IMG/VR virus record: IMGVR_UViG_3300032315_001401
Span: 1 to 64,000 of that record
From: a virus
DNA length: 64,000 bases
Direction: 5' to 3' (one strand)
Shown here in pieces: positions 16,980 through 26,069 of this stretch (within the stretch, counting starts at the first letter, position 1; every line of letters starts with the position of its first letter). Under the pieces are notes generated by a model. The model made no database searches and was not told the origin of the DNA. It saw nothing but the letters and a program-made list of their open reading frames with translations. A program made the position numbers and the translations under genes.

Positions 16980-17641
16980 TTTTCAAAAATAAACTTTGCC
17001 ACTTGTAATGTATATTCACCAACATGCATAGTAAAAGGATCTGGTTCAGAATAATCACAAGCACCCAATAATGTCAATCCAGAAGATTCAATCAATTTCA
17101 CAACTAATTCTGGTTTAATAAATTCACCAAACTCATTCTTAATATCCACATCGGAAACAATAATAAATTTTCCACCTGGTTTAAGAACTCTATAAATTTG
17201 TTCTGAAATATCTTTCCATCCTTGATTGTTAATCTTATCAGAGTGTGCTCTGTTAAAATGCGTTACTGCACAAGAATCTACAAAATAATCAACAGTATTA
17301 TCATCCATTTCTTTAACTTCTGCCAAAGCATCATTCAAAATCATTCTAACTAAACTTCCAGAAAAAGAATGACCCACATCACTAATATCAATTCCAGTAA
17401 CATCATGTCCCAATGAAGAAACAATATGAGGTAATGGTGAACTAGAACACCCAAGATCAACGACGATCTTATTTTCCTCATCTAATTCTTGAAAATAATT
17501 TGCGATGAAAGTCCATTTCATCAAAGCATCATCGTTAGTCCAAGTTATATGAGGAAACCTAGTTTGATATTCATATTGTTCTACTTTTTCTTTACAAAAA
17601 AGTAGATCATCATTGTTTAGCAATTTACTATCAAAATTCAT
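16976..17641 (-). CDS. Class I SAM methyltransferase, 221 aa
   Basis: IVVDLGCSSSPLPHIVSSLG (motif I), GIDISDVGHS, VDYFVDSCAVTHF and LKPGGKFIIVSDVD (motif post-III). Substrate unknown; probably a sugar or small molecule given its neighbours. ATG at 17641 chosen over an upstream TTG. Confidence 0.8.
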   Translation of the reverse strand: MNFDSKLLNNDDLLFCKEKVEQYEYQTRFPHITWTNDDALMKWTFIANYFQELDEENKIVVDLGCSSSPLPHIVSSLGHDVTGIDISDVGHSFSGSLVRMILNDALAEVKEMDDNTVDYFVDSCAVTHFNRAHSDKINNQGWKDISEQIYRVLKPGGKFIIVSDVDIKNEFGEFIKPELVVKLIESSGLTLLGACDYSEPDPFTMHVGEYTLQVAKFIFEK

Positions 17642-17642
17642 T

Positions 17643-18326
17643 TCAAACAACCTCTTTCCAATTTGCAGAGTTACTAATTACTTCCATATCAGTAATTAAA
17701 CCAATGCCTACGATATCTTCATGATACTCTGATGTAACATCAGTATAAGTTGGAACATATAATTTTGCACCATTCAAAGCCCCCACAACTTCTCCAGGTC
17801 CACAAATTTTTCCGCCACACACATCATACTTCACTTGAGGATTAAATGGATTTTGAAAATCATCAATAAAAATTGCAAAATTTTTAAGTTTAGTTGTTAC
17901 AAAACTAACCTCATCAAACAAAGGCCAAGAGTACATTCTCTGACCGTTTTCTTCCCATTCTCCATGCGCATCAAACCAAAATACACACTTTTTATTTTTT
18001 AGATCAGGTTCTTTTCCTAGAACATAATAGAGAATTTCGGGTGATGACATTTTTTGCATGTCAACATTATCCAGTTCTTTTAATATATCGTAAGAAACTG
18101 AAAAACGATAATCATCGATTTCGCAAGTATATACTTTTTTATCTGAAAAATTGTCTGCAATGAAATAAGAACTTTCTGCATAAGCAGTTCCAGTTTCAAT
18201 AAACAAATCAGAATTTTTCATGTAATCATATATTGTGTCAATAATATAAGTATCACCATGAAAAGGATTTCCATGAGTCCATCCAGCTGGATCTTTACTA
18301 AAATTTGCTATTTTGTACTTTGCCAT
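17643..18326 (-). CDS. Methyltransferase-like protein, 227 aa
   Basis: LFIETGTAYAESSYFIADNF resembles a SAM-binding loop, followed by KVYTCEIDDYRF and CVFWFDAHGEW in the places of motifs II and IV. The pattern (E-T-G-T-x-x-G/A-x-S-S) is that of FkbM-adjacent and capsule methyltransferase-like proteins. Catalytic competence is not certain. Confidence 0.6.
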   Translation of the reverse strand: MAKYKIANFSKDPAGWTHGNPFHGDTYIIDTIYDYMKNSDLFIETGTAYAESSYFIADNFSDKKVYTCEIDDYRFSVSYDILKELDNVDMQKMSSPEILYYVLGKEPDLKNKKCVFWFDAHGEWEENGQRMYSWPLFDEVSFVTTKLKNFAIFIDDFQNPFNPQVKYDVCGGKICGPGEVVGALNGAKLYVPTYTDVTSEYHEDIVGIGLITDMEVISNSANWKEVV

Positions 18327-19054
18327 TTTCCTCCGTAGTTACCTGAATAAAATTCTCTATGTTGATGTAGCAGTGGATGCCCAGAATATCTCCAATTTGG
18401 ATTTCTTATACACTCCGTTTGATCTGGATTTTCTTCATAAGTATACCCAAATAAAGAAAATAAAAATGCTAACAAATAATCATAACAAATCATTCGTGGA
18501 TCCAATTCCAATCCACCAGACAACTTATCAAGATTATTTGTAAGTTGTTCATACATTCCATAAAATGAAGATGTTTTCATAACACCTCCTGCAGGACCCC
18601 ATGTTCCGTTATTTTTACCACCATTCATTATAACATATCTTTGCACACTTTCTGGCATTATGTTTACTGTTGGACCAGCAAGATCAGATTTGATTGGATT
18701 TAATTTTCCTCGAACTAAAACATCAGGTTCCATTAAAACCATATACTCAGTATTGCAATAATCACATCCATTTTTAAGTCTTCTCAAAAATTCCATCGAT
18801 ATTCCCATGAAAAGATCAATGTTTCCAGAATTTTCTCTAACGTATTGATCAACATCTCTAGCAATACCAACTACTTCTGTAGTTTCTTTTATTGTTTCAA
18901 TATTTTCAAAATCTTCTTTTAGATATGAAAAATCTAATCCATTGTCCGATACAAGATAAATTGGATTATTTGGATAAAATTCTCTAAATTTAGATAAAGA
19001 ATATTCAATTGCAGACTGCTCTTTATAACAGATATAAAATACACCTAGATCCAT
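18308..19054 (-). CDS. Putative GT-A glycosyltransferase, 248 aa
   Basis: Starts MDLGVFYICYKEQSAIEYSL and carries YMVLMEPDVLVRGKLNPI, with E-P-D in the DxD position, then GPAGGVMKTSSFYGMYEQL resembling an acceptor loop. GT2-like fold suspected; no close family recognised. Overlaps its downstream neighbour by 19 nt. Confidence 0.6.
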   Translation of the reverse strand: MDLGVFYICYKEQSAIEYSLSKFREFYPNNPIYLVSDNGLDFSYLKEDFENIETIKETTEVVGIARDVDQYVRENSGNIDLFMGISMEFLRRLKNGCDYCNTEYMVLMEPDVLVRGKLNPIKSDLAGPTVNIMPESVQRYVIMNGGKNNGTWGPAGGVMKTSSFYGMYEQLTNNLDKLSGGLELDPRMICYDYLLAFLFSLFGYTYEENPDQTECIRNPNWRYSGHPLLHQHREFYSGNYGGKWQSTK

Positions 19055-19055
19055 A

Positions 19056-20537
19056 TTACTTAATAATTAAAAGAATGTTATTGTCAATTTTGTTATTTGG
19101 ATTTGGCAACTTTAGAAGTTTCATGTAATCTAAAGAATACTCACTTTCTAAACTTGAAAGAATATTCTCAAATGAATTGAATGTAGAAATTGTTAGATCC
19201 TCAATAATGAAGATGCCACCTTTTTTAAGTTTGTGAATTGATTCTTTTAAAAAATTCAAATTAGATATAAACTCATGTTTACCATCATCCATAATCACAT
19301 CAAAATGTAAATCTTTCAATTTATCATCATTCCACATATTTTGAATTGACGATACATCATCTTGATTGCAGTAAAAACATTCCACATCAAGATCTTGAAC
19401 CCTTAAAAAAGTTTCCTTATCAACATCGGCAGCAAAAATTTTAGCTTTTGAAAAATACTCTCTCCAACTATGAACTGATGCTCCATGATAAATTCCTACT
19501 TCCAAAAAATTAATTTCATCTTCTCGTAGATGTTGAAAGAAATAGTTGTAAAGAGGAGAATAATTATGCCAATCAGAACTTTTATCAGATCCGTGTTTTT
19601 TAAGTATCTTACACAAATCAGTTTCTTCAGATAATTTGACCGGATTCAAAAATGATATAATATCATTTTCAGTAATTTCAACTGATAAATTTTCCATATA
19701 AGTTAGTAACTCAGTATTTTTAAGTTCACTTATTCCAGTGAAATGATAGTTGTCGTTATTTACACCGCTCCAAAGAAATGGTCTATTTTCGTATCTTAAA
19801 ACTCTATATAAAAAAGAAAATCTTGGAAATGTTCTGGGTAACTTCCCATCCAATATGTATTTATAGACTAAACAATTGAGAACATCTTGGTCTCCACAAG
19901 ACCACTGAAATTCTGGATCTGGATTGTAATTGGGACTTTTGGCAATTAGATTTTTATTTTTACATAACTCAAGATACTCTGAAATAAATTTTCTACCAAA
20001 TTCATTGTTTCTTACTAACACTCTTGCTGCGTTAATAAGATGAGAATTTTTTACTATACGTTTTTCAGATTCAGTAAAGAAATAATCTAAAGTATATTCT
20101 TTTACACAAGACTTCACATAACAACCTTCCCGTTCCATCTGAAACCAAATATCTGTACCATTTTCAAATAATAAATTTTTTGACAATGATTCGATATTTT
20201 CCCAATCACTTTGCCAATACTGTTGATTTTTAATGAAGTTCCCATCATGATACAATAATAAGGAATCTTCTGGAATATTTTTTAATGTGTAATCAATTAA
20301 AAAAGGTTTAAAATCAAAGTATCCAAAATGATGAACATTTGCATTTTGATCTAATGGTTCATCATAACTATTGCAGATGTCTTCACTATTTGGAAGATCC
20401 TTCAAAGTTTTTTTGTTATAAAGAAAAATTTGATCAAAATATGGAGTCAAATTTTTTTGTATTTCTTCAGCAACTGAAGATAAGGAAAAACCTTCATCAT
20501 AAGGTTCTCCTTCAGAATAAAATGATAAAAAATACAT
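19056..20537 (-). CDS. Two-domain protein: unknown N-terminal domain plus SAM methyltransferase, 493 aa
   Basis: The first ~300 residues (MYFLSFYSEGEPYDEGFSLS onward; LLLYHDGNF, FQWSCGDQDVLNCLV) look like a glycosyltransferase-type domain with a D-Q-D-V-L acceptor motif. The last ~180 residues are a class I methyltransferase (INFLEVGIYHGASVHSWREY, DVIMDDGKHEF, KKGGIFIIEDL), related to the 15530 gene. A fusion of sugar transfer and methylation is inferred. Start at the ATG at 20537. Confidence 0.65.
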   Translation of the reverse strand: MYFLSFYSEGEPYDEGFSLSSVAEEIQKNLTPYFDQIFLYNKKTLKDLPNSEDICNSYDEPLDQNANVHHFGYFDFKPFLIDYTLKNIPEDSLLLYHDGNFIKNQQYWQSDWENIESLSKNLLFENGTDIWFQMEREGCYVKSCVKEYTLDYFFTESEKRIVKNSHLINAARVLVRNNEFGRKFISEYLELCKNKNLIAKSPNYNPDPEFQWSCGDQDVLNCLVYKYILDGKLPRTFPRFSFLYRVLRYENRPFLWSGVNNDNYHFTGISELKNTELLTYMENLSVEITENDIISFLNPVKLSEETDLCKILKKHGSDKSSDWHNYSPLYNYFFQHLREDEINFLEVGIYHGASVHSWREYFSKAKIFAADVDKETFLRVQDLDVECFYCNQDDVSSIQNMWNDDKLKDLHFDVIMDDGKHEFISNLNFLKESIHKLKKGGIFIIEDLTISTFNSFENILSSLESEYSLDYMKLLKLPNPNNKIDNNILLIIK

Positions 20538-20542
20538 AACTA

Positions 20543-21541
20543 TCAATAATTTACTACTTCAAGTAATTCTTTGACTCTATTTACATAAGTGTGATTATCT
20601 TTAACAAATAACATTTGAGATTTAATTAAGTCATAATTTTCTCTTTCTTTTTCGGCATCAAAAAAGAGTTGATAAGTGTCTTCATTATAAATGATATTAC
20701 CATCAAAAAATTCATAAACTGGTTTTGAATTAGTAATTCCTAGTTGACCATAACTGATATTTTTAAAATTCCTACATGGGATATACCCCCATTCTTTGAA
20801 TGCATTATGTCTAACATCTGGAGCAAGATATGACTTTTGAATTACAATCTTTTGATCTTCAAATGATTGGGGACTAATCCATGGACAATTATATTTGAAT
20901 TCAATTCCATTTTCCTCACATGCCCGAATAAAAGGATTCAGATAAATTAAATTATCATACTCTGGCGGTGCTGGTCTACAATCTTTTGGACCACCTTGAC
21001 CACCGCCAATTGTTCCTGCAAAGAAAACATAATTTTCTTTAGAAATGAATCGATCTTCAATATTAATTTGATCGGGTAATAAATCAGTTGCCCAAGTTGT
21101 ATATAAGCAATCATAATCTGATCCTTTTTCAAAGTAACAACCTGACCCAATTTTAGTTGCTTTAGTTCTATTTAGAGTGTAATTATAATTTTTATCAGTC
21201 CACTTATTTGCATTGTATCTTACATCAATCAATCTACCAACTTTACCAAGATAAGCAGCGGCACCAGGGTTACCTTCTACACGATTATCTTTATTGCCAA
21301 TATAATGTACTGCATAAGTGGAATTACTAAACAGTGGAATATTTGGATTTCCAATTACTGCCCATTGTTCCGTAAAAATTAATGCGTCATTAAACAATTG
21401 TGGATCAAAGTTATCTGTTCCATCAAGCCAATATGTTTCATATCCAAGTGCTTTAAAAGCATTAAAATACCCAGCATGGATATATGAATGTGTATGAGAA
21501 TATAATTTATATCCCCATATAATAACCCTCTTATGTTTCAA
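20543..21541 (-). CDS. Putative GT-B glycosyltransferase, 332 aa
   Basis: Begins MKHKRVIIWGYKLYSHTHSY; VFFAGTIGGGQGG at the middle and NSKPVYEFFDGNIIYN near the C-terminus fit a GT-B enzyme of the glycosyl transferases group 1-like kind. Sugar unknown. Overlaps both neighbours by a few bases. Confidence 0.55.
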   Translation of the reverse strand: MKHKRVIIWGYKLYSHTHSYIHAGYFNAFKALGYETYWLDGTDNFDPQLFNDALIFTEQWAVIGNPNIPLFSNSTYAVHYIGNKDNRVEGNPGAAAYLGKVGRLIDVRYNANKWTDKNYNYTLNRTKATKIGSGCYFEKGSDYDCLYTTWATDLLPDQINIEDRFISKENYVFFAGTIGGGQGGPKDCRPAPPEYDNLIYLNPFIRACEENGIEFKYNCPWISPQSFEDQKIVIQKSYLAPDVRHNAFKEWGYIPCRNFKNISYGQLGITNSKPVYEFFDGNIIYNEDTYQLFFDAEKERENYDLIKSQMLFVKDNHTYVNRVKELLEVVNY

Positions 21542-22281
21542 AATGATACTCCCAAATCAATTGATTTTGTTTTAATTTTATTGTTTTTTAGATGATCTCT
21601 AAGTAACAGTTCAACACACCAAATATTTTCTTTAGACATTACTTGGTGATAAACTGGTTCAAAATGATAATAAAGTGTGCTCCAAACATTCATGATTTTG
21701 GGAGATCCCATTCCAAACCAATCACTAATCATATCCAATGGTTGATTTAGATTTTGATGATATAAGACATTTGAATCAAACTCAAAATTTGAAAAGTCCA
21801 ATCTAATCGAAGGACTTACATCATATCTCATAGTAATGACTACATCATACTTTACATTATTCTCAATAGAATAATTTTCTCTGAGAAAATTAACCATCAT
21901 CTTACTGTAACATTGACTGTGACATCTGTCAACAGTATATTTCTCAAAAAACTCTATTCCATTTGGATCATTTAAACCATAATCAAAACACCTTTTAATA
22001 TTTTCCTCTGTAACTTTTATATTAGAATTTTCCCAATGTTTTGGTTTTTCAAAACAAAAACCTTTTGGATTATAAACATCTAAAAGTTTTTTATCAATAT
22101 CAATTTCAGAAGATCTTCCCCAATGACCAGGTGTTCTTTTACCAAAATCTAAATTAGCAGAATCATACCAACAATGTAAAAAAACATCTACATCGTTGCC
22201 ATTTATGGTAGTCTCTTTAACTCTTTGAGAAGTTTGTATAGCATTCCTTGGTTGACCAGACAAACATAATGCGATTTTCAT
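21538..22281 (-). CDS. LSGQPR-type putative glycosyltransferase, 247 aa
   Basis: MKIALCLSGQPRNAIQTSQR at the N-terminus and DVVITMRYDVSPSIRLDF in the middle. Paralogous layout to the 16104 gene. Such LSGQPR proteins occur in glycan clusters of algae-infecting viruses and cyanobacteria, function not established to my knowledge. Confidence 0.55.
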   Translation of the reverse strand: MKIALCLSGQPRNAIQTSQRVKETTINGNDVDVFLHCWYDSANLDFGKRTPGHWGRSSEIDIDKKLLDVYNPKGFCFEKPKHWENSNIKVTEENIKRCFDYGLNDPNGIEFFEKYTVDRCHSQCYSKMMVNFLRENYSIENNVKYDVVITMRYDVSPSIRLDFSNFEFDSNVLYHQNLNQPLDMISDWFGMGSPKIMNVWSTLYYHFEPVYHQVMSKENIWCVELLLRDHLKNNKIKTKSIDLGVSF

Positions 22282-23267
22282 AAAGAAATTTCCTTCACAA
22301 CTTTTTTAATTAAAGATTCAATGCTTGTATTAGGTTCCCACCCTAAAAGTTCTTTCGCTTTTTCATAGGATCCTTTAGAATATTTATTGGTTTCTTTAGC
22401 AACAATTTTTTTATCTAAAGGATATTCTCCAGTAAATAATTCCGGATAGTTGTCCCAAAGTTTTGAAGATTCTCTATAAACTGCTTTAATATCCGTATTA
22501 AAAACTTCGCAAATACAATTTGCAATTTGATTTACGGAAACAAGAGTCCCGGTACAAACATTAAAAGTATCATCGGGTTTTTTATCCAAACATATATCAA
22601 TCAATTTAACCACATCATCAACATGAATATAATCTCTCTTTTGTTCGCCATCAGAATGCAATATTGGAGAATTGTTGTTTAGAATTTCTCTGACAATGTA
22701 ATTAATAAGTGGTGGATGTTTTCTATGAATATCTTGTCTTGGACCAAATACATTAAAAAATCTAAGAGTACTAATAGGCATATTATAATTAATTCGATAT
22801 GATTCGCATACCTCTTCTGCCATCTTCTTAGATAAAGAGTACCATAATCTTGGATTTATTTCTAAATCTTCAGTAAATACTTTCTCTTTATTATTTTCAT
22901 AAACAGCACTGGTGCTGGCAAAAATTACATGCGGAACTTTCCACTTTCTTGCACACTCAAGAATGTTCATCGTTCCGGAGACATTCACATTGATTGTATC
23001 GACAGCGTTAGTTTCACAATCAGGAAGAGCAGTGATAGCGGCAAGATGAATAATACAGTCATATTCATCCTTAAGTAGTTCTACAATATTTAAATTGGAA
23101 ATACTTAGATTATAAAACTTTCCAAAAGTTTCACCATTAATCGTTAGATTTTCTAGATACCCATTTCTTAAATTATCAATAAGTGTAAGCGTATGACCTT
23201 TTTTAAAGAGATAATATCCTAAAGTAGATCCTATTCCACCAGCAGCACCAGTTAAAAGTATTTTCAA
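22278..23267 (-). CDS. NAD-dependent epimerase/dehydratase, 329 aa
   Basis: LTGAAGGIGSTLGYYLFKKG, FASTSAVYENN, catalytic YSLSK and KRDYIHVDDVVKL: an extended SDR acting on a nucleotide sugar. Second epimerase of the cluster, diverged from the 13841 gene. Product sugar not deducible. Confidence 0.83.
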   Translation of the reverse strand: MKILLTGAAGGIGSTLGYYLFKKGHTLTLIDNLRNGYLENLTINGETFGKFYNLSISNLNIVELLKDEYDCIIHLAAITALPDCETNAVDTINVNVSGTMNILECARKWKVPHVIFASTSAVYENNKEKVFTEDLEINPRLWYSLSKKMAEEVCESYRINYNMPISTLRFFNVFGPRQDIHRKHPPLINYIVREILNNNSPILHSDGEQKRDYIHVDDVVKLIDICLDKKPDDTFNVCTGTLVSVNQIANCICEVFNTDIKAVYRESSKLWDNYPELFTGEYPLDKKIVAKETNKYSKGSYEKAKELLGWEPNTSIESLIKKVVKEISL

Positions 23268-24322
23268 TGTAAAAACTCCTTTAAATTGTCACTATTTCTT
23301 GGCAAGTTAATCGCTTCACATGACGGATATGGATTACTTTTTGCAAAATCATTGATAATAACTCGCTTACAATGTGGCAAACCCATAATCAATTCATCAT
23401 ATAAAATCTTCTTGTCTTCTAATTCAGAAACTGTTATGTCTCTCATATTTTTAGGTCTACTTGTTGTCAAAACTATTTTGACTTTACCTGCTTGATGCAA
23501 TGAGTTTAAATAGTCAATATTATCCTGCAAAGCATCTGCATTACCAATATATGGTGGGAAATGAACTGAAGAGTTTGTGACTAGAGTACCATCAATATCA
23601 ACGAACAAACATTTGTATTGGGACTTGTATTTGTTCCAAGCATTAAGTGTTCCCCAATCTTTAAAATTTGATGTTTTAGTTCCATAAAATGTTGAACCAG
23701 ATAACATCATCTCAAAAATAATATAACTAATATAACACTCACCTTCCATATCTTGCAGTTTTTCATAAGTAGCACAAAACTCTCTTGTATCTGTAAATCC
23801 ATAACCACCGCTGGAAAAGGTAGAACTAACAACATGTTTTTCAACAATATTAGTTATCATTTGATTAATATCAAGCTCTATGTAACTTTTTGTACGAGCA
23901 TTAATATCATCCATATCATTTAAATCAAAATATGCAACTTGATTTTTTTCATTATTTAATTCACATTCATAATATCCATCAGAATCTTTGATGAATATAA
24001 ACCCCGACAATTGACTATTCTTCAAAAAATTATAAACGGTTTCAGATTGTGATTTAGTTTGTTCTGGTAACAAAACTATTTTTGACTTTTCATATAATCC
24101 AAGATTATTAAGTTCTGAAGTAAAACCTTTCATGAACTCATATTTATCTTCATGTTCTTGCAAACAAATAAAATAAATATGATCAAAAAAATTTAAGTTA
24201 AGACCAAGAATAGATTCTGTTACCATAAACCTATTAGTCATTGGATGTGTAAGCATCCACTTGGGTCTCATATTTGGGAAACGGCTAGACCGTCCCGCCA
24301 TAGGAATTATTAAAGTTCGCAT
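23264..24322 (-). CDS. Fusion: sugar/alcohol-phosphate nucleotidyltransferase plus HAD phosphatase, 352 aa
   Basis: N-terminal half: IIPMAGRSSRFPNMRPKWML is the G-x-S-S-R-F-x5-P-K-x-L nucleotide-binding loop of MobA-like/LicC-like nucleotidyltransferases. C-terminal half (from about 237): LFVDIDGTLVTNS (nucleophile DxDGT), VLTTSRPKNMR (motif II) and VIINDFAK (motif IV) form a HAD phosphatase. The gene overlaps by 38 nt a small-molecule kinase gene; together they could make and activate a phospho-headgroup for glycan decoration. That pathway is inference. Confidence 0.75.
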   Translation of the reverse strand: MRTLIIPMAGRSSRFPNMRPKWMLTHPMTNRFMVTESILGLNLNFFDHIYFICLQEHEDKYEFMKGFTSELNNLGLYEKSKIVLLPEQTKSQSETVYNFLKNSQLSGFIFIKDSDGYYECELNNEKNQVAYFDLNDMDDINARTKSYIELDINQMITNIVEKHVVSSTFSSGGYGFTDTREFCATYEKLQDMEGECYISYIIFEMMLSGSTFYGTKTSNFKDWGTLNAWNKYKSQYKCLFVDIDGTLVTNSSVHFPPYIGNADALQDNIDYLNSLHQAGKVKIVLTTSRPKNMRDITVSELEDKKILYDELIMGLPHCKRVIINDFAKSNPYPSCEAINLPRNSDNLKEFLH

Positions 24323-25112
24323 ATAACTTTGATGATTTTACCATTATATCAAGTATACTTCTTTGATGGGAAAAAGTCAAGTAGGGTTCAATTCTAAGAC
24401 TATTCAGTGCTTCCAAAATATCAAACTCATCAGTATCAATAAACTTAGAGTATCTACAATAAAGTTGATTCCAGATATGTTTATAAATTTGCTCTATCCT
24501 ATTTGATTGTATGTTTTGAGTTTTGATGCTCCAGAGATGATAAAGATCTTGTTTCAATTTAACAAGATCGGAAATAAAACTATCAACATAACAATCAAGA
24601 AAATCAATAAAAAATAATCTATTTTTATGAAAAATAATATTATTAAAGGTTAAATCTCCATGACAAAAAGTTTTAGGAACATAGACATTTTGCTTTTTAA
24701 TTAAAAGTTCAATGTATTCCAAATAATTTTCATAGCAAGTTTTATTTTTTAAAACTTTAATTTTTTCATCAATATTTGATTGAACATTAATCAATCGATA
24801 ATTTAAAATAAGAGAATCAAAATATTCAAATAAAGTATCAATAACAAATTCTATGTCCTTAATAGAAGATGTGGAAAAAAATTCCACAAAAGATTTTCCA
24901 GGAATGTATTCCATATCAAAATACTCATCCCGAATATTATGAACTTTGGGGGTATCTACATTCTTTAAAATTCTACGAGAAAATAAAACTTGTTTATTAA
25001 CCTGCAAAGAAAGTCTTGAGTTATAACTAATTGATGAAGAATACTTTCTAAGTACTCTACTATCAATTAATTCAAGTTTACATCCAGATAACCCTACAGA
25101 AAAATCTAACAT
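24285..25112 (-). CDS. APH/choline-kinase-like phosphotransferase, 275 aa
   Basis: FCHGDLTFNNIIF (Brenner motif H-x-D-x4-N) and LFFIDFLDCYVDSFISDLVK (metal-binding D) place it in the aminoglycoside/choline kinase fold. Upstream of the nucleotidyltransferase-HAD fusion, so a LicA/LicC-like couple is possible. Substrate unknown. Confidence 0.72.
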   Translation of the reverse strand: MLDFSVGLSGCKLELIDSRVLRKYSSSISYNSRLSLQVNKQVLFSRRILKNVDTPKVHNIRDEYFDMEYIPGKSFVEFFSTSSIKDIEFVIDTLFEYFDSLILNYRLINVQSNIDEKIKVLKNKTCYENYLEYIELLIKKQNVYVPKTFCHGDLTFNNIIFHKNRLFFIDFLDCYVDSFISDLVKLKQDLYHLWSIKTQNIQSNRIEQIYKHIWNQLYCRYSKFIDTDEFDILEALNSLRIEPYLTFSHQRSILDIMVKSSKLYANFNNSYGGTV

Positions 25113-25894
25113 TAAAAATATTGCTGTATTTTAAAAAGATTATGATCTATACCATGAGTAAATAACAATCTATAAAATCTCCCAAAATTATCAGCAAAAT
25201 GATTACCAACATCTTGGATGGTTTTCTTTTCATCATTATCTAAAAGATAATCCCAAGATTTTGAACTTGGATGAAATCTTTCTAACAAATACTTATAAAC
25301 ATCTATTGGATGTCTTTGTATTAAGTTTTTACTTACAGAAAAGCAATGTGCATGGTCGAAGGCATAAACTTTTCCAGGAAGATTGCTCCTATCTGGAAAA
25401 ATATGGTTGTACCAATCTTCAAATACTTCCCATCTCTTTGCTCTGCCATCAAAATTAAATGGATTGCCAGTTACATATGGACTATCTACATTAATATAAG
25501 TATCTCCCAATATTTCTTTTAAATGCAAATTGTCATTATTGTACCAAATATATGATCGCAATCCAGATCCAACTTCGCAATAGTCGTAATTTGCACAATT
25601 ATCAAGTAAGTAATAAAAATTTATACCTTGCTCTTTCCAATTAATTTTTGTAAATAGTGTATGGTCAGGAAGAATAGAATAATTATCTACAATATAACTT
25701 AAAAAAGCATAATCAGATTTCCCATAATTTGGTATTAAAATTTGATTTTCAACTATTTTATTCTCACCTATTTTTAGATCATCAGATTTTTTATAAACGA
25801 CTAAATTATAATTTTTTTGATGGACCAGATTATCCCAATCCAATTTATAAAAATCATTATAATAAGAAGTTATTACATTTATATTATTTTTCAT
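25112..25894 (-). CDS. DUF3431-like protein, 260 aa
   Basis: VVYKKSDDLK, ILIPNYGKSDYAFLSYIVDN and SILPDHTLFTKINWKE match the general plan of DUF3431 proteins (N-x-G-x-x-x-x-x-x-L-x-x-I-x-x-x-Y), found in capsule and cell-surface clusters. Molecular function unknown. ATG 5 nt from the broken fucose synthase stop. Confidence 0.55.
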   Translation of the reverse strand: MKNNINVITSYYNDFYKLDWDNLVHQKNYNLVVYKKSDDLKIGENKIVENQILIPNYGKSDYAFLSYIVDNYSILPDHTLFTKINWKEQGINFYYLLDNCANYDYCEVGSGLRSYIWYNNDNLHLKEILGDTYINVDSPYVTGNPFNFDGRAKRWEVFEDWYNHIFPDRSNLPGKVYAFDHAHCFSVSKNLIQRHPIDVYKYLLERFHPSSKSWDYLLDNDEKKTIQDVGNHFADNFGRFYRLLFTHGIDHNLFKIQQYF

Positions 25895-25898
25895 TAGA

Positions 25899-26069
25899 TT
25901 AGAAATTATCTAAATTATATTTTTCAACATCACTCTGATCTCTCAAATCAAAATGAGTTCTTGGGGCAGAATAGATATTTTTATATCCTTTAGCAATTAA
26001 ATTTCTTACAATCGCAGATCCTACAAGACCTCGATTACCCGCAACAAATATTTTACTATCACTGTCCAT
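25899..26069 (-). pseudogene. N-terminal remnant of GDP-L-fucose synthase, 56 codons
   Basis: [20 protein letters not shown] begins a typical Fcl/WcaG Rossmann fold (G-x-x-G-L-V-G-S-A-I), followed by THFDLRDQSDVEKY; then a stop after LDNF. Full enzymes are about 310 residues, so only the first sixth remains and the catalytic Y-x-x-x-K is lost. Directly downstream of GDP-mannose dehydratase (overlap 11 nt), the usual gmd-fcl order. Whether the short peptide is made is unknown. Confidence 0.8.
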
